Source: Candidatus Eiseniibacteriota bacterium (GTDB taxonomy: Bacteria > Eisenbacteria > RBG-16-71-46). Taken from it: a stretch of 55,696 nt of DNA. The notes beneath the pieces were generated by a model. It was given only the letters and a program-made list of their open reading frames with translations. It was not told where the DNA came from and did not search any database. Position numbers and translations under genes: made by a program. The stretch is from NCBI GenBank assembly GCA_025360715.1, contig JANYBS010000128.1, forward strand, positions 1 through 55,696. Reading direction: 5' to 3'. Below are positions 26,777 to 35,312 of the stretch, one piece after another. How positions within the stretch are numbered: the stretch's first letter is position 1; each line of letters begins with the position of its first letter.

Positions 26777-28708
26777 TCACCGCTCGGGGATGACGACGTC
26801 CGCTTCACCCCACGCCGAAGCACCGAGCAAAGCGGTCCACTCGAATAGCGCGTCCAGGTCCGCGACGGCCACGTCCCAACCTTCGCCGCGCAGGGCCAGG
26901 GCGATGTCCACGACACGTCTCTCGCCATCGGCCGCGAACCACGCGAGGTCGATCGTGGTCATGGCCGTGGGCATGCGGTCCTCCAGCGCTTGAAAGGCGC
27001 GGCGAGCATGCTCTCCCGCCTCCTGCCAGCCTTGCTGCCAGTGGCGCATGGGCAATAACAAGGACGGCTGCAGTCGCACCGGCCGCCGCAGCCCTCCGGC
27101 CGGGATGGCGATGGGCGGCTCGCGCACGAGCGCGGGTTCGATCTCGCTCTCGAACAGGCTCTCGAGCGCATCCATGGCCGCGGCAAGGCCACCTTCGAAT
27201 GCTGCGCGCACCGGATGCTCCCGCGGCAGCGCGTATCCCAAGCGCGACACGCTCGCGAGCGCCGCTTGCCCGCGTACGCGCTCCGCCCGCGCACGCACGC
27301 GTGGTTCCGCTTCCGCGAGGGCCATCCGCATGCGGCGGTGGGCATCGCGCACGCAGAGTTCGAGCAGCTCGTTCACGGTGCCCGCGTCGGCACACGCGAG
27401 TTCCACCGCGTAAGTGGCGGCGCAGCGGGCCGCGTGCGCGAGCGATTCCGGATCGCAACGTTCGGGCGTGTCGAGATCGCTGTGGTAGAAGCGGTCTGGC
27501 CACTGGATGAGCATGGGACATGGCACGCCCGCCGCAGGATCGATCCACAGCGCATGATCGCTGCCGCCGGAATAGCGCACCTCGGCGCTGCGCGGCCGTG
27601 CACGTGCAGGATCCCACGCCGCGTAGCGGATGCGCGCCAGCAGTGGTTCCGCGAAGGAGCCCAGGAAGTGCGGCGCGCATTCCAGCAGTTGAGTGCTGCC
27701 GACCGCATCTTGGTCGGCGCCGACCATATCAAGGTTGAGGGCCGCCACGGTCCGTGCCGCACGGCCGTGCTCGCCTGCGAGCCAAGCGTAGGTGCCGGTG
27801 AACTCCGGCATCCACAGGAAGCGGATGGTGCGCCGTGCGCCGGGCAATCCGCCCGCACGCGCGATCGCCGCCACCGTGCGCGCGGCCTCGAGCGTCGTTG
27901 CGGCTCCCGAGGCGTTGTCGTTCGCGCCGGGCTTGGGATGGCAAAGATGTGAAGTGATCAGCACCTCACCGGGGAGCGTGCCGGGCAGCGTGGCCGTGAC
28001 CAATGTGATCGGCTGGACATGCCGGGAGCTGCGGATCACCACCTCGAGCTGCAACCTCTCGCCACGCGCCAGACGCGCGCGCAGTTCGGCACCAAGGTCC
28101 GGACTGGCGACGAAACCCCAGCCGCGCGGGTCCTCGCCCTGCCACCAGAAGGACGTGTAAGCGAGCGAATCGCGGTCCATCTTGATGGTGCGCGTCGGCG
28201 GCAACAGACGGCGGCCATCGCTGAGCAGGCCCGCTGCGCCGCGCTCGAGCACCGCGAATTCGTGCGCACGCTGCACCGGGCCGTTCACCAGCACGACACA
28301 GCCCCGGACTTCGATGCCATCGTAGTCCTCGGGCGCGCCGCCGCCTTCGATCGCCACCAGGTCGTAGAGTCCGTCGCCTGAGCTGCTGCGCTGGATCAGC
28401 GACAGCGGCGCGGCATCGAAGTCGGCGATGCGTGTGGCCACACCGCCCGCGTGCAAGGTTGCCTCCGCCCGCTCACAGGCCCAGCCCTCGGGCATGGGGC
28501 AGCCCAGCATGCGCGTGTGACCGTCTCCGGCCACCTGTTCGCTCTCGAGTTGCAGCCCGGCGGCGCGCAACGCTTCTTCCAACCAGCGCGCGGCATCTTC
28601 ATAGCCTTGTGTCGCCTGGATGCGATGGTGAGAGGCGATCGCGCGCACGGCGGCGAGCGCGCGCGTGCCACTGACTTCGGCGCGGATGCGTTCCCGGCTA
28701 CGCTCCAT
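26777..28708 (-). CDS. M28-type metallo-aminopeptidase with PA-like insert and C-terminal extension
   Basis: 643 aa. Candidate zinc ligands of an M28 di-zinc site: SHLCHPKPGANDNASG (His254 or His257, Asp264), WMPEF (Glu302), NLDMVGAD (Asp327) and FYHSDLDTPE (His409). Residues about 110-230 (DLVAIEGGGAPEDYDG, VVLVNGPVQRAHEFAVLERG) look like a PA insert. The roughly 200-residue C-terminal part is helical with an acidic last segment, and may be a winged-helix-like accessory domain of the DUF4910 aminopeptidase group. No signal peptide, so probably cytoplasmic. MERSRER at 28708 is preceded by AAGGAGGGG. Confidence 0.83.
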   Translation of the reverse strand: MERSRERIRAEVSGTRALAAVRAIASHHRIQATQGYEDAARWLEEALRAAGLQLESEQVAGDGHTRMLGCPMPEGWACERAEATLHAGGVATRIADFDAAPLSLIQRSSSGDGLYDLVAIEGGGAPEDYDGIEVRGCVVLVNGPVQRAHEFAVLERGAAGLLSDGRRLLPPTRTIKMDRDSLAYTSFWWQGEDPRGWGFVASPDLGAELRARLARGERLQLEVVIRSSRHVQPITLVTATLPGTLPGEVLITSHLCHPKPGANDNASGAATTLEAARTVAAIARAGGLPGARRTIRFLWMPEFTGTYAWLAGEHGRAARTVAALNLDMVGADQDAVGSTQLLECAPHFLGSFAEPLLARIRYAAWDPARARPRSAEVRYSGGSDHALWIDPAAGVPCPMLIQWPDRFYHSDLDTPERCDPESLAHAARCAATYAVELACADAGTVNELLELCVRDAHRRMRMALAEAEPRVRARAERVRGQAALASVSRLGYALPREHPVRAAFEGGLAAAMDALESLFESEIEPALVREPPIAIPAGGLRRPVRLQPSLLLPMRHWQQGWQEAGEHARRAFQALEDRMPTAMTTIDLAWFAADGERRVVDIALALRGEGWDVAVADLDALFEWTALLGASAWGEADVVIPER

Positions 28709-28776
28709 CGTGGACCCCTCCTTGCGCGGCATCCCGGCGCCGCCTTCGATCAGGCGCAGCCGGGGCGCCGGCGATG

Positions 28777-30870
28777 CTAGTGGCCTCCGGCGGCGATCTG
28801 CACGTGCACGGCGCGCGTGACGGCGTTCCCTGCCAGGTCGATGGCGCGCACGCTCAGCAGATGCTCGCCCGGTTTGAGCCCGGGCACGTCGAGCGCGAAC
28901 TTCAGATGCGGCGCATCGGCCATGCCGCCCAGTGGCGCGAGCGTACGCCAGTCCCCGTCGTCGATGGCCAGCTCCAGACGGATCACCGGGCTGCTCGCGT
29001 CGTCGGCAGCGCCTTCCAGATGTGCGCCACGGCCTTCGAGCGTCGTGATCGCGGGCGGCGTGTTGTCCACCGCGAAAGGTTCGCTCATCGCGGTGGCGGT
29101 GCGCTCTTCCCCGACGGCGTTGCCGAGTGCGTCATTCGCGGTGACGCGCACGCGATAGCGGCCGTCGGGAAGCGTGTTCGTGTTCCACGTGTAGAACGTC
29201 GCCTCGAGATCCTTGCCGATCTCGACCCACGCTCCGCCCTCGTCCTCGCGCTTCACCTCCAGGCGATAGCGCAACGCGTCGCCATTGGGATCGCTGCCGT
29301 GCCACTGCAGCGTGCGCAACCCCCGGCTCCATACCGGCAGCTCGCGGATCGCCTTGTTCGCCGGCAGCGACACGGAGTATTCCACTTTCTGCCCACCCGC
29401 CAGGCTCTGCGTCACCGCCTCGGAGCGCGCGCCCAGCTCGCCATCACGGAAGCCCTGCGCCTGAGGGGCCACGCTCAGATCGTCCACGCGCGGCGGCAGG
29501 TTCTGTTCGCGCCACGAGATCGAGACGTCCTCCACGCGCGTCGTGGCGGAACTCAGTTGCACCTTCCATTGCAGATAGCGCGCGGCGGGCGACAGGATAC
29601 GAGCGCCATCGGCGTCGCCGCTCACCCCTTGCCACGGCGTCCACGTGGAATCCGCGGGATCCGCATTGCCCGAACGGGTGAGGAAGCGCGCATCGCCCTT
29701 GCCATGCCAGCGCAGGCGTCCGAAGCGCGAGAAATGCTTGGCGTCGAGCGCTGGCGAGATCAACTCCCCATCGCTGCCGGATGCGGGCCCCAGACGGTGC
29801 AGCACCACGGGATTACTGGTAGCCGCCCACACCGCGCCACCCTCGCCGGTGGCGAGCGCGGTCACCTGGCCCTGCGGGGGCGCCAGCCATTGCGACGCGC
29901 CCCCCGAGCGCTCGATGCGGAAGATGCCCGCGCGGTTGCCCGTGCCCGCGACCACACCCGCCGGCGTCGCCGCGAGCGCGAAGACCAGCGGCTGCGGCGA
30001 GATCCAGTACGCGGTTGCCGCGCTGTCGGGCACGAGGCGATAGAGCGTCGAGCGTCCGCCGGCCACGACGGCGCGCACTGGCGCGGGCTTCTCGTCGTCT
30101 CCACCCTCGTCGGCAGCAGCCGAGACGCTGAGCCCCGCCGCCCACAGCACGCCGTCGCTGGTACGCGCGAGCGCGCGGATCTCATCCTCGCTGGCGTCGA
30201 ACTCCGTGCGAACGCCGCCGCCGGCAAGCGCGTGGTAGACGCGACCCTTGGAGTCCCCGCCTGCGAACACGCCGCCCGCGCCATCGCTCACCAGGCAGAC
30301 CAGGTTGCTTTCATCGGTGTCGTAGACGATTCGCGCCTTGCCGCTCACGATCTGCAGCAGCCGCCCACGCGTGCCTGTGGCAGCCCACCATGCGCCGCGT
30401 TCACCGGGCGCGAGTCCCCATATGTAACGCTCGCCGGTGCGGCAGAGCGTCGTGGTGTCGCCCTTGGCGCCGATGCGATAGACGATGCCGCGCGGCGCAA
30501 GCCCTGCGACCAGACCATCGCCGTCGCGCGCGAGGCTCAGCACCTGGCCCGCCCCCAGACGCACCCATGGCCGGATACCGCCCGCAGCGGTCCAGCGATC
30601 GATGCGGCCGTGATCCCCACCCAATGCGATCGATCCATCGGCCATCACCGCGATCGCCCAGACGGACTTGAGGCTGTCGTCCGCGAAGGTCCTGATCTCG
30701 GGGCCGAGCTCGAGCGTGCCGTCGGCATGCACGATCACGCCTTTGGATTCGGCCTTGGCATAGTCACTCGCGCCATCGCTCGTCCACCACTGCGTCTCGG
30801 CCGCACTCGCGCCACCCGTGAGCAGGATCAGAAGCCCGAGGCTCGCGCCCATCCGCTGGAACATCCGCAT
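28777..30870 (-). CDS. Secreted beta-propeller protein with Ig/Fn3-like C-terminal domains
   Basis: 697 aa. Signal peptide MRMFQRMGASLGLLILLTGG with cleavage near ASA-AE. Residues about 40-400 are repeating short blades (SVWAIAVMADGSIALGG, YIWGLAPGERGAWWAATG, EIRALARTSDGVLWAAG, QVTALATGEGGAVWAAT), typical of a WD/NHL-like propeller. The rest contains Fn3/Ig-like strands (DPNGDALRYRLEV, LPDGRYRVRVTANDALGN, GEHLLSVRAIDLAGNA). The start at 30870 has AGGGAG upstream; an alternative ATG at 30891 overlaps the preceding stop. Translationally linked to the S55 peptidase gene. Function unknown; possible substrate-binding or regulatory partner. Confidence 0.8.
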   Translation of the reverse strand: MRMFQRMGASLGLLILLTGGASAAETQWWTSDGASDYAKAESKGVIVHADGTLELGPEIRTFADDSLKSVWAIAVMADGSIALGGDHGRIDRWTAAGGIRPWVRLGAGQVLSLARDGDGLVAGLAPRGIVYRIGAKGDTTTLCRTGERYIWGLAPGERGAWWAATGTRGRLLQIVSGKARIVYDTDESNLVCLVSDGAGGVFAGGDSKGRVYHALAGGGVRTEFDASEDEIRALARTSDGVLWAAGLSVSAAADEGGDDEKPAPVRAVVAGGRSTLYRLVPDSAATAYWISPQPLVFALAATPAGVVAGTGNRAGIFRIERSGGASQWLAPPQGQVTALATGEGGAVWAATSNPVVLHRLGPASGSDGELISPALDAKHFSRFGRLRWHGKGDARFLTRSGNADPADSTWTPWQGVSGDADGARILSPAARYLQWKVQLSSATTRVEDVSISWREQNLPPRVDDLSVAPQAQGFRDGELGARSEAVTQSLAGGQKVEYSVSLPANKAIRELPVWSRGLRTLQWHGSDPNGDALRYRLEVKREDEGGAWVEIGKDLEATFYTWNTNTLPDGRYRVRVTANDALGNAVGEERTATAMSEPFAVDNTPPAITTLEGRGAHLEGAADDASSPVIRLELAIDDGDWRTLAPLGGMADAPHLKFALDVPGLKPGEHLLSVRAIDLAGNAVTRAVHVQIAAGGH

Positions 30871-30887
30871 CGCTTCTCCCTGGCGCA

Positions 30888-32789
30888 TCATGGCGCCTTC
30901 GAATCCACGGCCACCTCGACCTGCAGCTCGCCCCGCACGACTCCGGGGAACGTCCTGGCATCTTCCGCGACCAGCACCCAATCGCCGCGCCGCGCGTGAT
31001 CGCCGGCGCTCTGCGACGGCGCCATCACGGCAAGCGCCGAACCTGGCAGCTGGGGATAGTCCTCGCCATCGCTCGTGACCTCGGGTGCGCGCGCCCACAG
31101 CATGGCGTGCAAGGCATCGCTGGCACGCACGGCAGCCAGTCGATGCCACGCGTCGGCGAGCGATGTCGGGCGGTAGCGGCCGGGCAGTCGCGTCGCCGTG
31201 AAGCGGTCGGCTTCACTCCCACCGCCCACCCACAGCACATACTTGCCGTCGGGCAGGTCGCGCGGCACGGCGATCTCGAGCGTGCGCGATTCGCGCATGC
31301 CGCGCCACGGCTCGAGTTCGGCATCCAGATGAAGCACGCCGCCGGGTCGCACGGCAGGGGCGCCGAGTGACGCGGCACGCAGCACCCACTGCGCGCGCCC
31401 GGGCTGGATCTGCGCGCGGACTGCGATGCTGTCGAGCTTCACGCGTTGGAAGGGGTTGTTGTAGAGAAAGCGCAGCGGGCCGACGACCGCGGTCACCATC
31501 TCGGGCAATGGCGACTCGCTCGCGATGGCGTCGCTCAGCTGCAGCACTTCTCCGCCGTGCCACAGATCGAGTGTCCAGCGCACACTCTGCTGAGCGCCGC
31601 CGCCGCCGCTTTCCATGACGCTGTTCATCACCGCGGTCGCGAGCAATTGGGGAAACAACCCGCGGTCCTCGATGCTCTCGAAATGGAACTGCTGGACCGG
31701 GAAGCCCTGAGCTTGCACCGTGACGTGAATGGGCAGCAATGCGGGCACGGGGCCAAGGCGCCCGGCCACGGCGGGACGCCGGTCCTGTGTGGCCGTGCCG
31801 ACGGGGATGCCGGGTTCGCCGAGCTTGAAGGAGTTCTCGAGGCTCGGCAGGATCCCGATGATGTCGGCGGTCGAGAGCGGCATGCGCACCTCGCCGCTCT
31901 GGAAGAACGGGTGTCCGAAGATGAGTACGCGGTCGCCATCGCGATACGTGACCGTCCCGATCGCCGATAGATTCACATCGCCGCGCATGACATCGACCGA
32001 GACCGGCGAGCCCGCCTGCATGGAGGCGCGTGCCCGGACCACCTCGGACTCCGCATGTGGCGCAGGCGCGCGCCCGCCCGGCGTGACGGTGAAGCCGCTC
32101 GCGGCGAACAGGTCCTGCACGGCGCCCAGTGCGCCGCTCGCCAGGCCGCCCGCCGCGAGCGGCAGGCGCAAGGGCCGCGGCGTCGTGCGCGTCAACGGCG
32201 AGACGGGCGCCACCGCCGTGGTGTCATCGCTCCATGAGAAGCCGTGATAGCGCGGCGTCCCCGCCGGCAGCGGATCGACGCCGACTGGGCCGGCGGTGCC
32301 CTCGGGCTGCGCGCTCTCGGGCGCATCGAGCACACGCAGCATGTCGGCGATGGGCGTGATGCCGAAGATCGGTTCTTTCGAGAAGCTCCATCCCGACGAC
32401 AGGGCGCCGATCAGTTTGCCATCGACATAGACGGGCGAGCCGCTCATGCCTTCGGCGACGCCGCAGCGGATGACGCGCTCGGAGGTGGCGCGCGCCAGGA
32501 TCATGTCGCCCTCGGTGCGGCCGCCGGAGAGCACGCCCAGGATCGTCGCGTCGAAGGTCTCGATGGAATCGCCGGCGAAGACCGTATGCACGACGGCGTG
32601 CAGGCCCGGCCGCAACTGCGATGGAGCCATCACGGGCACCCGCGGCGTCGCAGCATGCACATCAGCACCCACCATGACTGCGGTGAGGACGATCCCTATG
32701 GCGAGTACCAGCAACAACGCGGGCGAAGCGAACGGGCGCAGGGTCACGGGCGCGCACGATAGCATCGGTCCGCTTGCGCCGGAAGCCAT
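30888..32789 (-). CDS. SpoIVB-like S55-family serine peptidase, exported
   Basis: 633 aa. An N-terminal signal/anchor (ASPALLLVLAIGIVLTAVMV) is followed by an S55-type domain: GDSIETFDATILGVL, then the nucleophile region VAEGMSGSPVYVDGKLIGAL with Ser116 by analogy with the GxSGxP motif, and later VLIFGHPFFQSG. The remaining 350 residues have no recognised domain. In Bacillus, SpoIVB cleaves a sporulation checkpoint protein; here no sporulation genes are seen, so this is a different use of the fold. The start at 32789 has no clear ribosome-binding site and is uncertain. Confidence 0.82.
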   Translation of the reverse strand: MASGASGPMLSCAPVTLRPFASPALLLVLAIGIVLTAVMVGADVHAATPRVPVMAPSQLRPGLHAVVHTVFAGDSIETFDATILGVLSGGRTEGDMILARATSERVIRCGVAEGMSGSPVYVDGKLIGALSSGWSFSKEPIFGITPIADMLRVLDAPESAQPEGTAGPVGVDPLPAGTPRYHGFSWSDDTTAVAPVSPLTRTTPRPLRLPLAAGGLASGALGAVQDLFAASGFTVTPGGRAPAPHAESEVVRARASMQAGSPVSVDVMRGDVNLSAIGTVTYRDGDRVLIFGHPFFQSGEVRMPLSTADIIGILPSLENSFKLGEPGIPVGTATQDRRPAVAGRLGPVPALLPIHVTVQAQGFPVQQFHFESIEDRGLFPQLLATAVMNSVMESGGGGAQQSVRWTLDLWHGGEVLQLSDAIASESPLPEMVTAVVGPLRFLYNNPFQRVKLDSIAVRAQIQPGRAQWVLRAASLGAPAVRPGGVLHLDAELEPWRGMRESRTLEIAVPRDLPDGKYVLWVGGGSEADRFTATRLPGRYRPTSLADAWHRLAAVRASDALHAMLWARAPEVTSDGEDYPQLPGSALAVMAPSQSAGDHARRGDWVLVAEDARTFPGVVRGELQVEVAVDSKAP

Positions 32790-32819
32790 TGCGCACCCGC
32801 ATGATGACCTTTGCGCTGC

Positions 32820-32848
32820 TTGAACCTGTACGAAGCAGCCGCTACCTT
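32820..32848 (+). promoter_or_regulatory. Promoter giving a leaderless mRNA for the 32857 gene
   Basis: TTGAAC (32820-32825), 17-bp spacer, TACCTT (32843-32848); the ATG begins nine bases after the -10 box. No ribosome-binding site precedes the gene and there is no room for a riboswitch. Confidence 0.6.
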
Positions 32849-32856
32849 TCCCGGAC

Positions 32857-34713
32857 ATGCCTTCCTCTCCCTTCTTGACCCGTCTTGCCCAAGCCCCGCT
32901 CCTCGCGGATGGCGCCATGGGCACCCTGCTGTTCGAACGCGGGGTCGCATTCGACCGCAATTTCGATGCACTCAATCTCGAGCAGCCTGCCCTGATCGAG
33001 TCGCTGCACCGCGAGTATCTGCTCGCCGGCGCGGAACTGATCGAAACCAACACTTTTGGCGCCAACGCCCTGCGGCTGACGCCGCACGGATTGTCCGAGA
33101 AGGCGCGGCTCATCGCCCGCCAAGGCGTGAAGGTGGCGCGCAACGCCCGCGAGATCGTGGGCACGCCGGCGTTCGTGGCCGGCAGCATGGGGCCGCTGGG
33201 CAAACCCATGGAACCATTCGGCACCATCCCGATCATCGTCGCCGAACAGGCCTTCCGTGCGCAGGCCGAGGGCCTGCTCGAAGGCGGGCACGATGTCTTC
33301 CTGCTCGAGACCTTCCAGGACCTCTCCGAGATCCTCACCGCCATGCGCGCGATCCGCGCCGTCTCCACCGAAGTGCCGATCATCGCGCAGATGACATTCG
33401 GCCTCGATGGCAAGACACGTTACGGCCAGACGCCGGCCTTCGTGGCGCGCGCGTTGCGCCAGGCCGGCGCTGATGTGATCGGCATCAACTGTGGCGTCGG
33501 CCCGCAGCCCACGCTCGAGGTACTCGAGGAGTTCGTCGCAGCCGCCGAAGGCACGCCGGTCTCGGCCATGCCCAATGCCGGGTTGCCGCAGTTCGTCGAA
33601 GGCCGCTACGTCTACCTCTCGAGTCCCGAGTACTTCGCCGAGTTCGCCGCCCGCGCCGTGGACCTTGGCGTGCGGCTCGTGGGCGGGTGCTGCGGCACCA
33701 CTCCCGCGCACATCCGCGCGATGCGCGAACGCCTGGCTTCGCACCTGCCCGCCGAGAAGCTCCCGAGCGGCGCGGAGGTGCATGTGATCGAGCCCGGTCC
33801 CGCGCCGGCGGAGGCCGGCGCCGAGTCCGAGGAGCCCGCGCTGTTGCGCAAGCTGCGCACGAAGTTCGTGGTGAGTGTCGAGATCGATCCGCCGCGCGGC
33901 GTGAACACCCAGAAGGTACTCGCGGGCGCCAAGCTCATGGCGGAGCGCGGTGTGGATTGCATCAACATCGCCGACTCTCCGATGGCGCGCATCCGCATGG
34001 GTGCCATGAGCCTGGCGTTCCAGATCCACGGCCTGCACCCGCAGACCGAGGTGATCCTGCACTACACCACGCGCGACCGGAACCTGATGGGCTTGCAGAG
34101 CGACCTGTTGGGCGCGCACGCGCTGGGGCTGCGCAACATCCTCTGCCTGACCGGCGATCCCCCCAGCGTGGGCGACTACCCGAACATGACCGCCGTGTAC
34201 GACACGAACTCCGTCGGACTGATCGGCATCGTGAAGAAGATGAACAACGGCACCGATGACTCGGGAACCTCGATCGGCTCGCGCACGGACTTCGCGATCG
34301 GCTGCGCGGTCAACCCCACGTCGGAGAAACTCGATTGGGAGCTGGAGCACTTCCAGAAGAAGCTCGATGCCGGCGCGCAGTTCGTGATGACGCAGCCGGT
34401 CTATGAGCTCGCCGCCTGGGAACGCTTCCTCGAGAGACTGGGAGGGACTCCGAGCATCCCGCTGCTCATCGGTATCCTGCCGCTGCAGTCCTTTCGCCAT
34501 GCCGAGTTCCTTCATAACGAGGTCCCCGGCATCCACGTGCCCGAGTGGATCCGCACGCGCATGCACGATGCCGGCAACGAGGGCCAGAAGGTCGGCGTGG
34601 AACTCGCGCATGAGCTGCTGCAGCAATGCAAGGCCATGGCGAACGGCGTGTACCTGATGCCGTCCTTCGGCCGCTACGAGAATTGCCTCGACGTGCTCGA
34701 GGGCGTGCTGTGA
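32857..34713 (+). CDS. Bifunctional homocysteine S-methyltransferase / methylenetetrahydrofolate reductase
   Basis: 618 aa, a two-domain fusion like B. subtilis YitJ. The N-terminal TIM barrel (residues 1-300) has DGAMGTLLFERG, ETNTFGANALRL and the zinc site GINCGVGPQ plus GGCCGTTPAH. The C-terminal domain (about 330-618) is an FAD-dependent MTHFR (FVVSVEIDPPRGVNTQK, LCLTGDPPSVGDYPN, QFVMTQPVYE). It can both reduce 5,10-methylene-THF and use a methyl group to form methionine. The next gene starts inside its stop codon (GTGA). Confidence 0.95.
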   Translation: MPSSPFLTRLAQAPLLADGAMGTLLFERGVAFDRNFDALNLEQPALIESLHREYLLAGAELIETNTFGANALRLTPHGLSEKARLIARQGVKVARNAREIVGTPAFVAGSMGPLGKPMEPFGTIPIIVAEQAFRAQAEGLLEGGHDVFLLETFQDLSEILTAMRAIRAVSTEVPIIAQMTFGLDGKTRYGQTPAFVARALRQAGADVIGINCGVGPQPTLEVLEEFVAAAEGTPVSAMPNAGLPQFVEGRYVYLSSPEYFAEFAARAVDLGVRLVGGCCGTTPAHIRAMRERLASHLPAEKLPSGAEVHVIEPGPAPAEAGAESEEPALLRKLRTKFVVSVEIDPPRGVNTQKVLAGAKLMAERGVDCINIADSPMARIRMGAMSLAFQIHGLHPQTEVILHYTTRDRNLMGLQSDLLGAHALGLRNILCLTGDPPSVGDYPNMTAVYDTNSVGLIGIVKKMNNGTDDSGTSIGSRTDFAIGCAVNPTSEKLDWELEHFQKKLDAGAQFVMTQPVYELAAWERFLERLGGTPSIPLLIGILPLQSFRHAEFLHNEVPGIHVPEWIRTRMHDAGNEGQKVGVELAHELLQQCKAMANGVYLMPSFGRYENCLDVLEGVL

Positions 34714-35303
34714 AGAAGCCGGGCGACACGCCCCCTGCCGAACTGAGCGCGCTGGAGCTGTCGCCCACGACCAACGCCGACCTGTGCGCCGGGTGTTCGC
34801 GTTGCTGCGAGACCGTCAGCATCGAGATCGACAAGCCGCGCACGAACCACGAATACGACCAGTGGATCTGGGTCCTGCATCACGAGAACCTGGAGATCTA
34901 TCTCGAGAAGCCCGAGCGCTGGTACCTGCACATTGAATCACGGTGCGCGCATCTGAACAGCCAGCAACGCTGCGATATCTACGGGCGCCACCCCGTGCTG
35001 TGCCGCGAATACGACCCGCGCGACTGCGAACGTCGCGCGCCGCTCTCCGACATCGTGGCGTGGTTCAAGACGGCCGAGGATCTGGAGCAGTGGATGGCAA
35101 AGGTCCGGCCCGCGCACTACAAGCGCATGATGGCGTGGCGCAAGGACACGGTGCAGGCGCCGCCGCGCGCCGATGCGCGCAAGGACCGGGCGACCGCCAT
35201 GGCGCGCGCGCTGATCACCATCGCGGAGCCCGCGCCCCGGTCTCCGGCTCGCGAGGCCGTGCTGAACGCCAGGGCTCCCAAGCAAGCCAAGCGCCGCGTC
35301 TGA
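34710..35303 (+). CDS. YkgJ-family cysteine-cluster protein
   Basis: 197 aa from a GTG that overlaps the previous stop. The cluster of CAGCSRCCETV, RCAHLNSQQRCDIY and HPVLCREYDPRDCERR matches the zinc- or Fe-S-binding YkgJ/CxxCxxCC domain. The C-terminal third is basic and probably disordered (ARAPKQAKRRV). The function of this family is poorly known. Tight coupling to the MTHFR fusion may mean a link to one-carbon or metal metabolism. It converges with mutS, with only 9 bp between the stops and no hairpin. Confidence 0.85.
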   Translation: MKKPGDTPPAELSALELSPTTNADLCAGCSRCCETVSIEIDKPRTNHEYDQWIWVLHHENLEIYLEKPERWYLHIESRCAHLNSQQRCDIYGRHPVLCREYDPRDCERRAPLSDIVAWFKTAEDLEQWMAKVRPAHYKRMMAWRKDTVQAPPRADARKDRATAMARALITIAEPAPRSPAREAVLNARAPKQAKRRV

Positions 35304-35312
35304 CAGGGCGGC

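Noticed and set aside
26719-26784. GCGGTGAA and TTCACCGC as terminator arms between the convergent YfiH/PgeF-type and M28 genes
   Set aside because: Arms of only 8 bp are separated by a 50-base loop and lie at the coding ends; not a credible terminator.
28774-30999. 741-codon plus-strand frame opposite the propeller gene
   Set aside because: Arg/His/Ala-rich shadow of the propeller protein; no signal or domain.
32790-32856. SAM or cobalamin riboswitch upstream of the methionine-synthesis fusion gene
   Set aside because: The promoter lies directly on the start codon, leaving no leader for a riboswitch.
32842-34626. 594-codon minus-strand frame opposite the methyltransferase-MTHFR fusion
   Set aside because: Shadow; the plus strand encodes both conserved domains with zinc and flavin motifs.
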